From assembly GCA_009785335.1 (NCBI GenBank), contig WQWM01000007.1:1-64000 (forward strand): a stretch of 64,000 bases of DNA, given 5' to 3'. This document shows, one piece after another, positions 1 to 7,339 of the stretch; the first letter of the stretch is position 1, and each line of letters opens with the position of its first letter. Under the pieces are notes generated by a model, which had not been told where the DNA came from, did not search any database, and worked only from the letters and a program-made list of their open reading frames with translations. The translations under genes were made by a program, and so were the position numbers. The stretch comes from Oscillospiraceae bacterium (lineage in GTDB: Bacteria > Bacillota > Clostridia > Oscillospirales > Acutalibacteraceae).

Positions 1-69
1 AAGGCACTTTGACCGAAAAAAATAGTGCGAAAATTTGGGCGAGTGAGGCAAGAGCGACAACGCAATTCT

Positions 70-258
70 CGCTCCGCGAACCGACCTCACCCCTCGCGTA
101 CCACCCCCAAAATGCAAGCATTTACGGGGACCCCGGCGGAGGGGAATTGGGGGATTAAGAGGTACGACAGCAAAATCATCGCTCCGCGAACCTTCCTCAG
201 ACCGACCCGAGGTCGGCCAGCTCCTTCCCAAGGAAGGAGCTGAGGCTTAAGAGGTTAA
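70..258. repeat. Composite of dispersed repeats A and R2
   Basis: No gene is supported in bases 1-330. Two family A units (CGCTCCGCGAACC... ending in AAGGAGCT-AGGCTTAAGAGG) flank one R2 unit built on the palindrome AAATGCAAGCATTT followed by GGGGACCCCGG. The same units recur in many gaps of the window. Confidence 0.75.
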
Positions 259-330
259 CAAGCGCAAAATTGGCGATGAATAACAAGTTTCAGGTAGCGT
301 CAACGCCGCCCTCAAAAAAGGAGAAAGCAT

Positions 331-933
331 ATGTTTTTTCGACGCAAAAAAGAGAATAGCAATCCCCCGCAGTGGCTGATTGTGGGTCTGGGTAACCCCG
401 GGCTGAAGCACCAGTTCAATCGCCACAACGCGGGCTATTTGTGCATAGACATGCTGAGCAAACAGCTGGGCGTGACAGTGGGCAATGTGAAGTTCCACAG
501 CCTGACTGCGGCGTGTGATATCGCCGGTGTGCCCTGCCTGCTGATGAAACCCACGACCTACATGAACGAAAGCGGGCGGGCGGTGCTCGCGGCGGCAAAG
601 GCTTATGATATTCCGCCGGAGCGCGTGCTGGTGCTGACGGACGACATCTCGTTTGAAGCGGGCGTGTTGCGCATTCGTCGCAAGGGCAGTGACGGCGGAC
701 AAAAGGGTCTGCGCAGCATTGCCGCGCACTTGGAGACCGAGGAATATCCGCGCATTAAGCTGGGAGCAGGCAAAAAGCCCAGTCCGCAGGCTAATACTGC
801 CGATTGGGTGCTGTCGGATTTCTTCCCCGAGGAGAAGGAGGAATTGCGCGGCGCGTGCGAGCGTGCTTGCGAGGCAATTGCGCTGATTGTGCAGGGGGAG
901 ATTGACGCGGCGATGGGGAAATTTACGCAGTAA
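331..933 (+). CDS. pth: Peptidyl-tRNA hydrolase
   Basis: Cleaves the ester bond of peptidyl-tRNAs that drop off ribosomes, recycling tRNA in the cytosol. The 200-residue length is usual for bacterial Pth. Visible family motifs are GLGNPG near residue 20, the HNAGY block with the catalytic histidine, KPTTYMNESG near residue 70, and LTDDIS with the conserved aspartate near residue 95. The ATG at 331 follows AAAAAAGGAGAAAG at good spacing. The gene stands alone between repeat-filled gaps, so it is probably monocistronic here. Function is known for the family; no residue looks abnormal. Confidence 0.97.
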   Translation: MFFRRKKENSNPPQWLIVGLGNPGLKHQFNRHNAGYLCIDMLSKQLGVTVGNVKFHSLTAACDIAGVPCLLMKPTTYMNESGRAVLAAAKAYDIPPERVLVLTDDISFEAGVLRIRRKGSDGGQKGLRSIAAHLETEEYPRIKLGAGKKPSPQANTADWVLSDFFPEEKEELRGACERACEAIALIVQGEIDAAMGKFTQ

Positions 934-997
934 CCACCTGCGATGGGGGCTCCGCCGCTTCGCTGTGTTCTATTGTAGTTTGATGTTTTAGACATAC

Positions 998-1229
998 CAA
1001 CCCCTCAGTCACGCCTCCCGGCGTGCCAGCTCCCCTACAGGGGAGCCCTTGGCAACAACCAAAAGCTTGATCTAAAAGCACCTTATCGTTCGACGAAACT
1101 TTCGGGCGGATTTGCATCCGCCCCTACACAAGGGGTTGCGAGTTGACACGGCGAATATGCGAAACGTAAATCACGTCGCTCCGCGAACCTTCCTCACCCT
1201 TCCCGAGGAAGGAGCCAAGGCTTAAGAGG
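998..1229. repeat. Dispersed repeats B, C and A in tandem
   Basis: The 342-nt gap between pth and the Nudix gene holds a B unit (CCCCTCAGTCACGCC..GGCGTGCCAGCTCCCCTACAG) at 998-1056, a C unit (GGGCGGATTTGCATCCGCCC) from about 1106, and an A unit to 1229. The C-A join (about 80 nt containing GTTGACACGGCGAATATGCG) is almost identical to 1806-1888, so these units move or were copied as one block. Confidence 0.75.
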
Positions 1230-1275
1230 ATGGCAACAGCGAAACGTAAAGGCGTTTAGAGATGGAGGATGCACA

Positions 1276-1737
1276 GTGGGAAAATATAAAGGGCGAGCAC
1301 AAGCGTTGGTGATTCGCGGCAACAAAATATTGATGGTAAAGCATACGTGCCGCAGCGGTGATAATGTGCATTATTGCCTGCCCGGCGGCGGCATTGAAGA
1401 AGGCGAAACGCCGGAGCAAGCCGCTTTGCGTGAGCTGCAAGAAGAATGCAATGTGACGGGTACGATCATCCGCAAAAGCAGCGAATGGGCTGACCCGTAT
1501 AGCGATGACAAGCATTTCTATACCTATCACATTGACATTGGTGACCAAAGCCCCACGTTGGGTTATGATCCGGAGGTTGAAGAGCAATATTTAATTGAGG
1601 TGCGCTGGCTGGCGCTTGATGAAATGTCTGAGAAAGACAGGGCATACTGTTGGAGCGCAGGGCTGATGAGCGTGCCGCAATTTGCGCGGGAAATTGACAC
1701 TTGGGCGCGTGAGATTAGCTATCCAAGCAGAAGGTGA
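1276..1737 (+). CDS. Nudix hydrolase
   Basis: A 153-residue cytosolic pyrophosphohydrolase of the Nudix superfamily. The Nudix box is intact at about residues 37-59: GGGIEEGETPEQAALRELQ followed by EE, which carries the metal-binding glutamates of GX5EX7REUXEEXGU. The substrate (oxidised nucleotide, nucleotide sugar or other) cannot be told from sequence. The start is GTG at 1276, chosen because GGAGG lies at 1264-1268 with 7-nt spacing and no upstream ATG is better placed. The flanks are repeats, so no operon partner is visible. Confidence 0.93.
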   Translation: MGKYKGRAQALVIRGNKILMVKHTCRSGDNVHYCLPGGGIEEGETPEQAALRELQEECNVTGTIIRKSSEWADPYSDDKHFYTYHIDIGDQSPTLGYDPEVEEQYLIEVRWLALDEMSEKDRAYCWSAGLMSVPQFAREIDTWAREISYPSRR

Positions 1738-1741
1738 GATA

Positions 1742-1772
1742 AAACAGACGGAGGACCTGCGGTCGTCTGTTC
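1742..1772 (+). terminator. Hairpin after the Nudix gene
   Basis: AACAGACG and CGTCTGTT pair as 8-bp arms around a 13-nt loop, starting 5 nt after the stop codon. There is no T-run, so this may be a weak terminator or an RNA-stabilising hairpin. Confidence 0.35.
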
Positions 1773-1785
1773 CATACACCATAAA

Positions 1786-1968
1786 AATCCCGGGCGGCTG
1801 ATAGCCGCCCCTACACAAGGGGTTGCGGGTTGACACGGCGAATATGCGAAACGTAAATCACGTCGCTCCGCGAGCCTTCCTCACCCTCTCCGAGTTACCA
1901 CCCCACAAATGCAAGCATTTGCGGGGACCCCGGGTGGGAGCTCCTTCCCGAGGAAGGAGCTTGGGGGT
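1786..1968. repeat. Dispersed repeats C, A and R2
   Basis: The gap between the Nudix gene and uvrC holds a C unit (GGGCGGCTGATAGCCGCCC), an A unit, then R2 (AAATGCAAGCATTT with GGGGACCCCGG) nested inside A before AGCTCCTTCCCGAGGAAGGA. No coding sequence is supported. Confidence 0.75.
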
Positions 1969-2064
1969 TGTGTCTTCAACCAACATAAATAGTCAACCGC
2001 GAAGCGAGAGTTAAATCGCAGTGCCTATCATAGGACACAGCGAAGCGACTAAAAAGTTTTTTGT

Positions 2065-2087
2065 GCTACTTTTTTCAAAAAAGTAGC
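2065..2087 (+). terminator. A/T-rich hairpin upstream of uvrC
   Basis: GCTACTTTTTT and AAAAAAGTAGC form an 11-bp inverted repeat 13 nt before the uvrC start. It could end transcription entering from upstream or fold in the uvrC leader; the sequence does not decide. Confidence 0.4.
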
Positions 2088-2100
2088 AAGAAAGGACAGC

Positions 2101-3906
2101 ATGACTAACCTGCGTGAAAAAGCCCTCGCCCTGCCCACGCTGCCCGGTGTGTATTTGATGAAAGACACCAAAGGCGGCGTGGTTTATATTGGCAAGGCGA
2201 AAAACCTACGGGCACGGCTGTGTCAATACTTCACTGCGCAAGGGCTGCAGGGGCATTGTTACATCGGCCTCGGCTTGCAGCACGTGACGGACTTCGACAC
2301 CATCATCACCAGCTCGGAATACGAGGCCCTTGTGCTGGAGCAATCGCTGGTTAAACAGCACAATCCCAAGTATAACCTTTGCTTGAAGGACGACAAGGGC
2401 TTCTATTGGCTGCGCATCACCCGCGAAGACTGGCCACGCCTGGCCGTTGCCAAGCGGCAGGCCGATGACGGCGCGACCTACCATGGGCCGTTCACCGCCA
2501 TTGGTGAGTTTAAACGTGCGGTGAGCGATGCCCAGCAGATTTATCAGTTGCCGACGTGCAGCAAGCAGTTCCCGCGGGACATTGGCAAGGGACGGCCGTG
2601 CCTGCAGCATTATATCAAACGCTGCGCTGCGCCTTGTGCACGAAAAATCAAACATGCTGAGTATGTGCAAAGCGTGCGCGATGCAGAAAATTATCTGGTG
2701 CGGGGCAGCACACAAGCCCATCGCGAGTTGCAACGCGCGATGGAACAGGCTGCCGAAGAGCTGCAGTTTGAACGAGCGGCGGCATTGCGCGACAAACTGC
2801 GTGCGATGGAGAATCTGAAAGAAAAACAGCATGTGGTGAGCGTGAACGTGGAAGACCAGGATGTGTTTGCGCTGGCGGCAGATGCCAAGCAGGTTTGCTT
2901 CACTGCGCTGCGGTTTTGTGCGGGCAAGCTGTGCGACAGCGAAAGCTTCATTGTGCCGCGAGCAGAGTCGGTGGAAGAATTGCGCCAGCGCTTGCTGGAG
3001 CAATATTATGGCATGCGCGAGCCGGGGAAACTACGCCGCGTGGTGCTGGACGGCGAGACGCAGTCACCCGAATTGCTGGCACAGTGGCTAGCAGACAAAA
3101 CAGGCCACAAAGTGGAAATTATGGTGGCGCAAAAGAGCGAGCCCGCGCGTTTGGTTGACCTTGCGCGCCAAAACGCAGTGGAGCACCTGGCGAACAAAAC
3201 CGGGCGACAGGGCGGCAAGCAGTTCGCTGCGCTGGAGGAATTGGCTCGCATGCTGGGCTTGCCTGCACCGCCCGAAACCATCGAGGCCTATGATATCTCG
3301 CACACCGGCGGTGCAGACACCGTGGGCGCGATGATTGTGTTCAAAAACGGTGTGCCGCACAAAGCGGGCTATCGTCGCTATGCGATACAGGGGCAGGGCA
3401 ACGATGACTATGCCGCCATGGCGGAAGTTTTAGATAGGCGACTGTCGCGCCTTGATGAAATGCCCGCTGCTGATTTAATTCTGCTGGACGGCGGCGTGGG
3501 GCAGGTGCATGCAGTGCAGCCTGTGCTGGAACGCCATGGTGTGGTGATTCCTGTGTTTGGCATGGTGAAAGACGGCAAACACAAAACCCGTGCCATCGCT
3601 GCAGGCGGCGGGGGTGAGATTGCATTCACCGCAACGAAGCAGGCCTTCGCATTGGTGACGAAGATTCAGGATGAAGTGCACCGCTTTGCCGTGGCGTATC
3701 ATCACACCAAACACAAAAAAACCACCTTGGACTCCGAACTGATGGGTATCCCCGGCATTGGGCCTGCGCGGGTGAAGGCTCTGCTGACGCACTTCAAAAC
3801 GCTCAAGGCCATCAAGGCCGCTTCGCAGGAAGAACTGGCCGCCACGCCTGGCATGACGAAAGCGACGGCAAAGTGGGTGTGGGAGCATTTTCATCCGGGC
3901 GAGTAG
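2101..3906 (+). CDS. uvrC: UvrABC excinuclease subunit C
   Basis: UvrC makes both incisions around bulky DNA lesions during nucleotide excision repair with UvrA and UvrB. At 601 residues it is full length. The GIY-YIG nuclease domain is at about 10-95 (GVYLMKD, VYIGKAKNLRARL). A UVR helix pair that contacts UvrB is at about 200-235. The RNase-H-like 5' nuclease spans about 380-535 (YDISHTGG, LILLDGGVGQVHA). A helix-hairpin-helix tail is at about 550-600 (GIPGIGPARVKALL). ATG 2101 follows AAAGGA. No uvrA or uvrB lies in the window. Confidence 0.97.
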   Translation: MTNLREKALALPTLPGVYLMKDTKGGVVYIGKAKNLRARLCQYFTAQGLQGHCYIGLGLQHVTDFDTIITSSEYEALVLEQSLVKQHNPKYNLCLKDDKGFYWLRITREDWPRLAVAKRQADDGATYHGPFTAIGEFKRAVSDAQQIYQLPTCSKQFPRDIGKGRPCLQHYIKRCAAPCARKIKHAEYVQSVRDAENYLVRGSTQAHRELQRAMEQAAEELQFERAAALRDKLRAMENLKEKQHVVSVNVEDQDVFALAADAKQVCFTALRFCAGKLCDSESFIVPRAESVEELRQRLLEQYYGMREPGKLRRVVLDGETQSPELLAQWLADKTGHKVEIMVAQKSEPARLVDLARQNAVEHLANKTGRQGGKQFAALEELARMLGLPAPPETIEAYDISHTGGADTVGAMIVFKNGVPHKAGYRRYAIQGQGNDDYAAMAEVLDRRLSRLDEMPAADLILLDGGVGQVHAVQPVLERHGVVIPVFGMVKDGKHKTRAIAAGGGGEIAFTATKQAFALVTKIQDEVHRFAVAYHHTKHKKTTLDSELMGIPGIGPARVKALLTHFKTLKAIKAASQEELAATPGMTKATAKWVWEHFHPGE

Positions 3907-3949
3907 GCATGAAAAACCACCCCATGGGGGGTGGATACTATGCTCTAAT

Positions 3950-4057
3950 TTATGCAGGCACGACAAAGCCGTTGATCGCCCATATAATCAAACCAATCAA
4001 GGTGGTGAGACCCGCAACCCAGCGAAGCATGCTGCCAAACAAGCTCAATATAATCAT
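3950..4057 (-). CDS. Small hydrophobic protein, 35 aa (third of three)
   Basis: Reads MIILSLFGSMLRWVAG... and ends FVVPA. The peptide is one long hydrophobic segment with a single arginine and no recognised family. It starts 18 nt after the previous stop behind a strong AAGGAGGAATTTACC site, which argues for real translation despite its size. It is the last gene of a three-gene leftward unit. A role in the membrane is inferred from composition only; a type I toxin, a signalling peptide or a stress membrane peptide are all possible. Confidence 0.6.
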   Translation of the reverse strand: MIILSLFGSMLRWVAGLTTLIGLIIWAINGFVVPA

Positions 4058-4075
4058 AGGTAAATTCCTCCTTCT

Positions 4076-4198
4076 TTAACCAAAAATAATAGCGATCAGC
4101 AACTGGATAAAAAACACCAAAAAGGCTACGCCAATCACAGCAAGCCAAGCAAAAATAAGACCAGTGAGGGGGTTAACTCCCCATAGAAAATCCATCAT
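4076..4198 (-). CDS. Small hydrophobic protein, 40 aa (second of three)
   Basis: Begins MMDFLWGVNPLTG and continues as an uninterrupted hydrophobic stretch ending IAIIFG, enough for one membrane helix. No family is recognised. AAAGGAAAA precedes the tandem ATGs; the first, at 4198, is taken. It lies between two other hydrophobic micro-ORFs on the same strand and from the same promoter. Function unknown. Confidence 0.6.
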   Translation of the reverse strand: MMDFLWGVNPLTGLIFAWLAVIGVAFLVFFIQLLIAIIFG

Positions 4199-4234
4199 AT
4201 GTACTGTTTTCCTTTCGTTAATCGTAAGTAGTTA

Positions 4235-4342
4235 TTAGATGATTCCGCCCAAACGCAGGGAAAAGAAGATGATCGCTGCGCTTAGCGCAATGTTAACAAG
4301 GACTGAAGCTAGAGACACAATCATGCTCAAAAGACTACCCAT
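4235..4342 (-). CDS. Small hydrophobic protein, 35 aa (first of three)
   Basis: Begins MGSLLSMIVSLASVLV and ends SLRLGGII, a single predicted membrane helix with one arginine near the end. GAGGAGG lies 7 nt before the ATG at 4342; an in-frame ATG two codons upstream is too close to that site. A near-consensus promoter sits 34-62 nt upstream. The three peptides share composition but not obvious sequence, so they are not simple duplicates. No family recognised. Confidence 0.6.
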   Translation of the reverse strand: MGSLLSMIVSLASVLVNIALSAAIIFFSLRLGGII

Positions 4343-4375
4343 TTGCATTCCTCCTCTCATATTCGCTTGTCCTAT

Positions 4376-4404
4376 AGTATAACATATTCACAGACTTTTT
4401 ACAA
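4376..4404 (-). promoter_or_regulatory. Promoter of the small hydrophobic protein operon
   Basis: On the minus strand, -35 TTGTAA (4399-4404) and -10 TATACT (4376-4381) are separated by 17 nt. Confidence 0.7.
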
Positions 4405-4465
4405 TTCGCAATTTGCTAAAATTTTCAGCCGATTTTTGTGCAATGTGACAAATTCGCAAAACCAC

Positions 4466-4494
4466 TTGACAAACGCACCCAAAATGTGTATAAT
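4466..4494 (+). promoter_or_regulatory. Promoter of the 5S rRNA-tRNA-Asn unit
   Basis: Consensus -35 TTGACA (4466-4471), a 17-nt spacer and consensus -10 TATAAT (4489-4494). The start point would fall a few bases before the 5S gene. Confidence 0.85.
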
Positions 4495-4504
4495 GATAAG
4501 GTAA

Positions 4505-4622
4505 AGTTGGTATTTATGGCAGTGAGGTTCCACCCGTTCCCATCCCGAACACGGCAGTTAAGCTCACTTGCGCCGAAAATACTTGGCTGGAGACGGCCCG
4601 GGAAGATAGGTCGATGCCAACA
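4505..4622 (+). rRNA. rrf: 5S ribosomal RNA
   Basis: Contains the conserved 5S core CCCGTTCCCATCCCGAACAC and the pairing ends GTTGGTA (about 4505) and TGCCAAC (about 4615). No 16S or 23S gene is next to it: this is a solitary 5S gene with its own promoter, followed 22 nt later by tRNA-Asn. End positions are accurate to a few bases. Confidence 0.93.
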
Positions 4623-4643
4623 CCCACTTTTTGTGGGATACAT

Positions 4644-4719
4644 TCCTCCTTAGCTCAGTTGGTAGAGCATGCGGCTGTTAACCGCAGGGTCGTTGGTTCG
4701 AGTCCAACAGGGGGAGCCA
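4644..4719 (+). tRNA. tRNA-Asn (GTT)
   Basis: A 76-nt cloverleaf. The acceptor TCCTCCT pairs with AGGGGGA, the D arm is GCTC/GAGC, the anticodon arm is TGCGG-CTGTTAA-CCGCA with anticodon GTT, and the T arm is GTTGG-TTCGAGT-CCAAC. The CCA end is encoded. Co-transcribed with the 5S gene. Confidence 0.96.
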
Positions 4720-4725
4720 CAGAGA

Positions 4726-4756
4726 AAAGCCTTGATGACAAGGCTTTCTTTTTTTA
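4726..4756 (+). terminator. Rho-independent terminator of the 5S-tRNA unit
   Basis: AAAGCCTTG-ATGA-CAAGGCTTT, a perfect 9-bp stem, followed by C and a run of seven T. Confidence 0.9.
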
Positions 4757-4786
4757 TTTCGTTGTTTTAGATTTTTATATTGATGT

Positions 4787-4852
4787 TGAACCCCTCAGTC
4801 ACGCCTCACGGCGTGCCAGCTCCCCTACAGGGGAGCCCTTGGCAACATCAAG
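4787..4852. repeat. Dispersed repeat B
   Basis: A B unit (CCCCTCAGTCACGCC..GGCGTGCCAGCTCCCCTACAG..GGAGCCCTTGGCAAC), ending just beyond the rlmD stop codon. The upstream context TTTTAGATTTTTATATTGAT also precedes the copy near 38200. Confidence 0.7.
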
Positions 4853-4856
4853 ATGT

Positions 4857-5900
4857 TCATTCTGCACTCTCTTTCTGCGTCTCCAGCACACAAACCGTCT
4901 CCACATGCGCGGTGCGCGGGAACATATCAACGGCGGCTGCGGAGGTCAATGTATAGTTGGCCAGCCGCTTCACATCGCGGGCGAGTGTGGCCGGGTTGCA
5001 CGACACATAAATCAGCTTTGCAACGCGCTGGGCTTGCAGTGCATCAATCAGCCGTTTGTCGCAACCTGCACGCGGTGGGTCGATGATGACAACATCAAAG
5101 GCACTTAGGTCAAGCTCGCTGATGACGTTTTCACTTTTGCCTGCATGGAATTTTGCGTTTGTGATGTTGTTGCGACGAGCGTTTGCAGCAGCTTCTTTCA
5201 CGGCTTGTTTGTTGATTTCGACGCCCGTTATGCTGCGCACATGCTTGGCGAGGCAAAGCCCAATGGCGCCAACGCCGCAATACAAATCGAGAATATGATC
5301 AGTGGGCGAAACATGTTGCGCAATCGTGTCGATCATCTTTTCGGCGGCGGCGTTGTTCACCTGAAAGAACGATGTGTCGCTCAACTGAAATGCCAGCCCG
5401 CATAAATTTTGGCGTGGCTCTCGATAAAAAAGCCGGCTGTGTTTGGTCGCATTTGCCTGCTGGCTTTGCAGCAAACAATGCTCAACGGCAATCACGTCGT
5501 GCGATTTTCGTGCATACAGCCCGATTTTTTTGCCATCGGTTTGCCAGGTGGTTTTGTTGCGATAATGCTGCACCGTCGGTGAGGGAATAATCGGCACATC
5601 GGGCAGACGAAGCGCGCGTGCAACGTTGCCTTGTTTCAGTCGCAGCTCTTCTGCGTATGTCATATGCAGCAGTCCGCAGCCGCCGCAAGCGCCGAAGTGC
5701 GGGCACTCGGGTGTGATTCGCTCGGGCGAGGGCTGCAAAATTTCAACCAGCTCTGCGTGGGCATAAGAACTATGTTGCTTCACGATTTGCACGCGTACGG
5801 TTTCGCCGGCTAGGGCAAAGGGCACAAACACAACCAGGCCATCGCTGCGGCCCACGCCTTCGCCCTCGCTGTTGTAGCCCGTGATGGTGATGTTGTGCAT
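4857..5900 (-). CDS. rlmD: 23S rRNA (uracil-5-)-methyltransferase, RumA/RlmD family
   Basis: Transfers a methyl group from SAM to C5 of a uridine in 23S rRNA. Family members modify U1939, U747 or both, so the exact site is not certain. The 347-residue protein has an N-terminal TRAM-like RNA-binding region (about 1-55), iron-sulfur cysteines in CPHFGACGGCG (about 66-76), a SAM motif DLYCGVGAIGL (about 204-214), DPPRAGCD (about 273-280) and the catalytic cysteine in VSCNPATLARD (about 298-308). ATG 5900 follows AGGAG. It is the last gene of a leftward operon, 16 nt behind the DUF1848 gene. Confidence 0.9.
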   Translation of the reverse strand: MHNITITGYNSEGEGVGRSDGLVVFVPFALAGETVRVQIVKQHSSYAHAELVEILQPSPERITPECPHFGACGGCGLLHMTYAEELRLKQGNVARALRLPDVPIIPSPTVQHYRNKTTWQTDGKKIGLYARKSHDVIAVEHCLLQSQQANATKHSRLFYREPRQNLCGLAFQLSDTSFFQVNNAAAEKMIDTIAQHVSPTDHILDLYCGVGAIGLCLAKHVRSITGVEINKQAVKEAAANARRNNITNAKFHAGKSENVISELDLSAFDVVIIDPPRAGCDKRLIDALQAQRVAKLIYVSCNPATLARDVKRLANYTLTSAAAVDMFPRTAHVETVCVLETQKESAE

Positions 5901-5916
5901 GGTGTTTCTCCTGTTC

Positions 5917-6735
5917 TCAATCTATTAGTAACTCCGCTTGCGCGTTGTGCCCCGCAAAATTCGCGCACACTTTGGCCAAGCTATGATTCGCGTAGCAGTA
6001 CAAGCAGCCGTTCATGCAGGAATTGTACGCGCCGATGTCAACGCTAATGGCGCAGTTACAGCCCACACGCTGGTGTTTATCGCGTGGCGCAATCGTATTG
6101 AACAAGCTTGCGTCAATGCACGAAATGGACTGCAATCCAAGCTCTTCGCAGCAGCTGCAAAGCGTGATGCCGTGTTCGCTTGCGATGTGCCGCAAGTCAG
6201 CTGCCAGTCGCAATTTTTCTTCCGCAGGCAGCCCCACGTGGCCAACAGCCGCAAGATTTTTTGCCACGGATTTATATGCAATGGCAAAGCTGATGATGCA
6301 CTTTTCGGTGTGCCCGGCAAGTAACTCGCACAGCTTAGTAAACGCACGCACGTGATATTCATGGGTGTATTTCGGCGTGATTATGATTGGGTCATAGCGC
6401 CAAATCACGCGCGTGTGGCGGCTTAGCTCAATGAACGCGGCTATCACGCTTTTCTTGTCCGCGAGACCGTTTTCTATGTCCGCGTAGTAGGGCGTGATGG
6501 TGTACTGAAAATAATGTTTGTACGGCTCAAGTGCGGCCAGTTTGGGCAGCAACGGCGCGGCGTTTTTCGTCCACAACACGATGCCGGCCACATCCTCAGG
6601 CAGCAACGAAACGCGCTTGACTTGCGCAGGGTTGTATGGGTTTTTCATCATGCAGTAGCCCGCGTGTAGCCGATTGACCAGCCAGTCGGCGTAACATGCG
6701 GGGATGTCGGTGCGGCGGGAGGCGGAAATGATCAT
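5917..6735 (-). CDS. DUF1848 family protein
   Basis: A 272-residue protein that opens MIISASRRTDIPACY, the DUF1848 signature. The ATG at 6735 overlaps the DUF488 stop as ATGA; a longer reading upstream lacks a ribosome site. The C-terminal part is cysteine rich: CSCCEE near residue 200, and SCMNGCLYCYAN near 245, which has the CX3CX2C spacing of a radical-SAM iron-sulfur cluster, although it sits at the wrong end for a classical radical SAM enzyme. Biochemical role unknown. The overlap with DUF488 suggests a joint function. Confidence 0.85.
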   Translation of the reverse strand: MIISASRRTDIPACYADWLVNRLHAGYCMMKNPYNPAQVKRVSLLPEDVAGIVLWTKNAAPLLPKLAALEPYKHYFQYTITPYYADIENGLADKKSVIAAFIELSRHTRVIWRYDPIIITPKYTHEYHVRAFTKLCELLAGHTEKCIISFAIAYKSVAKNLAAVGHVGLPAEEKLRLAADLRHIASEHGITLCSCCEELGLQSISCIDASLFNTIAPRDKHQRVGCNCAISVDIGAYNSCMNGCLYCYANHSLAKVCANFAGHNAQAELLID

Positions 6736-7142
6736 AAATGCACGACCTTGTTGGCTAGCGCCTCCGCAAGCAACTTGCGATGACATTGTTGCGGCGTGTG
6801 CTCCGCGCAAAGCAGGCAAACACGCTTGCCGTGATATTGCGCAAAAAAGTCTAGCCCACGCAGATTATCGCAGTAAATTTTCTCGTAAGTTGGCCAATCG
6901 ATGCGCCCATTTTTGTAGTCATCCAGTAGCTTGGCGGTTGGCGCGAATTGCTTTGCCCAAACATAGCTGCACCCGCAAATTTCCTTGAGAAAATATTGCA
7001 AGTCGCGGCTTTTTGAAAAGCCCGCAAGCTGCGTGGAGTTATACAAGCGTACGTCAATGAGCACATCAATTTGATTGGCTTTGATAAGCTCGAAAAATTG
7101 CTGTGCGCTCTTTTGGGTGTAGCCGATGGTGAAGATTTGCAT
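6732..7142 (-). CDS. DUF488 family protein
   Basis: A 136-residue cytosolic protein with FTIGYTQKSAQQFFELI near the start and IDVLIDVR after it, both typical of DUF488. CLLCAEHTPQQCHRKLLAE near the C-terminus is the conserved Cys/His block. ATG 7142 is preceded by TTGGAG; a TTG codon 12 nt upstream overlaps that site and is less likely. Its stop overlaps the DUF1848 start by 4 nt, so the two are translationally coupled. Function of the family is not established. Confidence 0.88.
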   Translation of the reverse strand: MQIFTIGYTQKSAQQFFELIKANQIDVLIDVRLYNSTQLAGFSKSRDLQYFLKEICGCSYVWAKQFAPTAKLLDDYKNGRIDWPTYEKIYCDNLRGLDFFAQYHGKRVCLLCAEHTPQQCHRKLLAEALANKVVHL

Positions 7143-7287
7143 GATGTGCTCCAACTAAACATTCATTCTCTCTATTGTAACGTAGAGGTGAGGATTTGTC
7201 AAGTGATTTTCCATAATTGCAAGCATACTGGGTGGAGGATATTGATGTGAAAGAGGCACTGCGACGCGGAAAAGAATGTGATTAGGC

Positions 7288-7316
7288 TTTACAAAACGGA
7301 TGTTTTGCAGTATAAT
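7288..7316 (+). promoter_or_regulatory. Promoter of the rhuM-like gene
   Basis: -35 TTTACA (7288-7293), 17-nt spacer, -10 TATAAT (7311-7316). The spacer region contains the inverted repeat CAAAAC-GGAT-GTTTTG, a possible operator. Confidence 0.65.
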
Positions 7317-7339
7317 AAATACAGACAGGAGGACGTCAC

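Noticed and set aside
25-243. A 72-codon frame at the window start
   Set aside because: It lies over A and R2 repeats that occur in non-coding gaps throughout the window.
2206-3003. Minus-strand frame opposite uvrC
   Set aside because: No ribosome site or known domain; lies wholly inside an intact uvrC.
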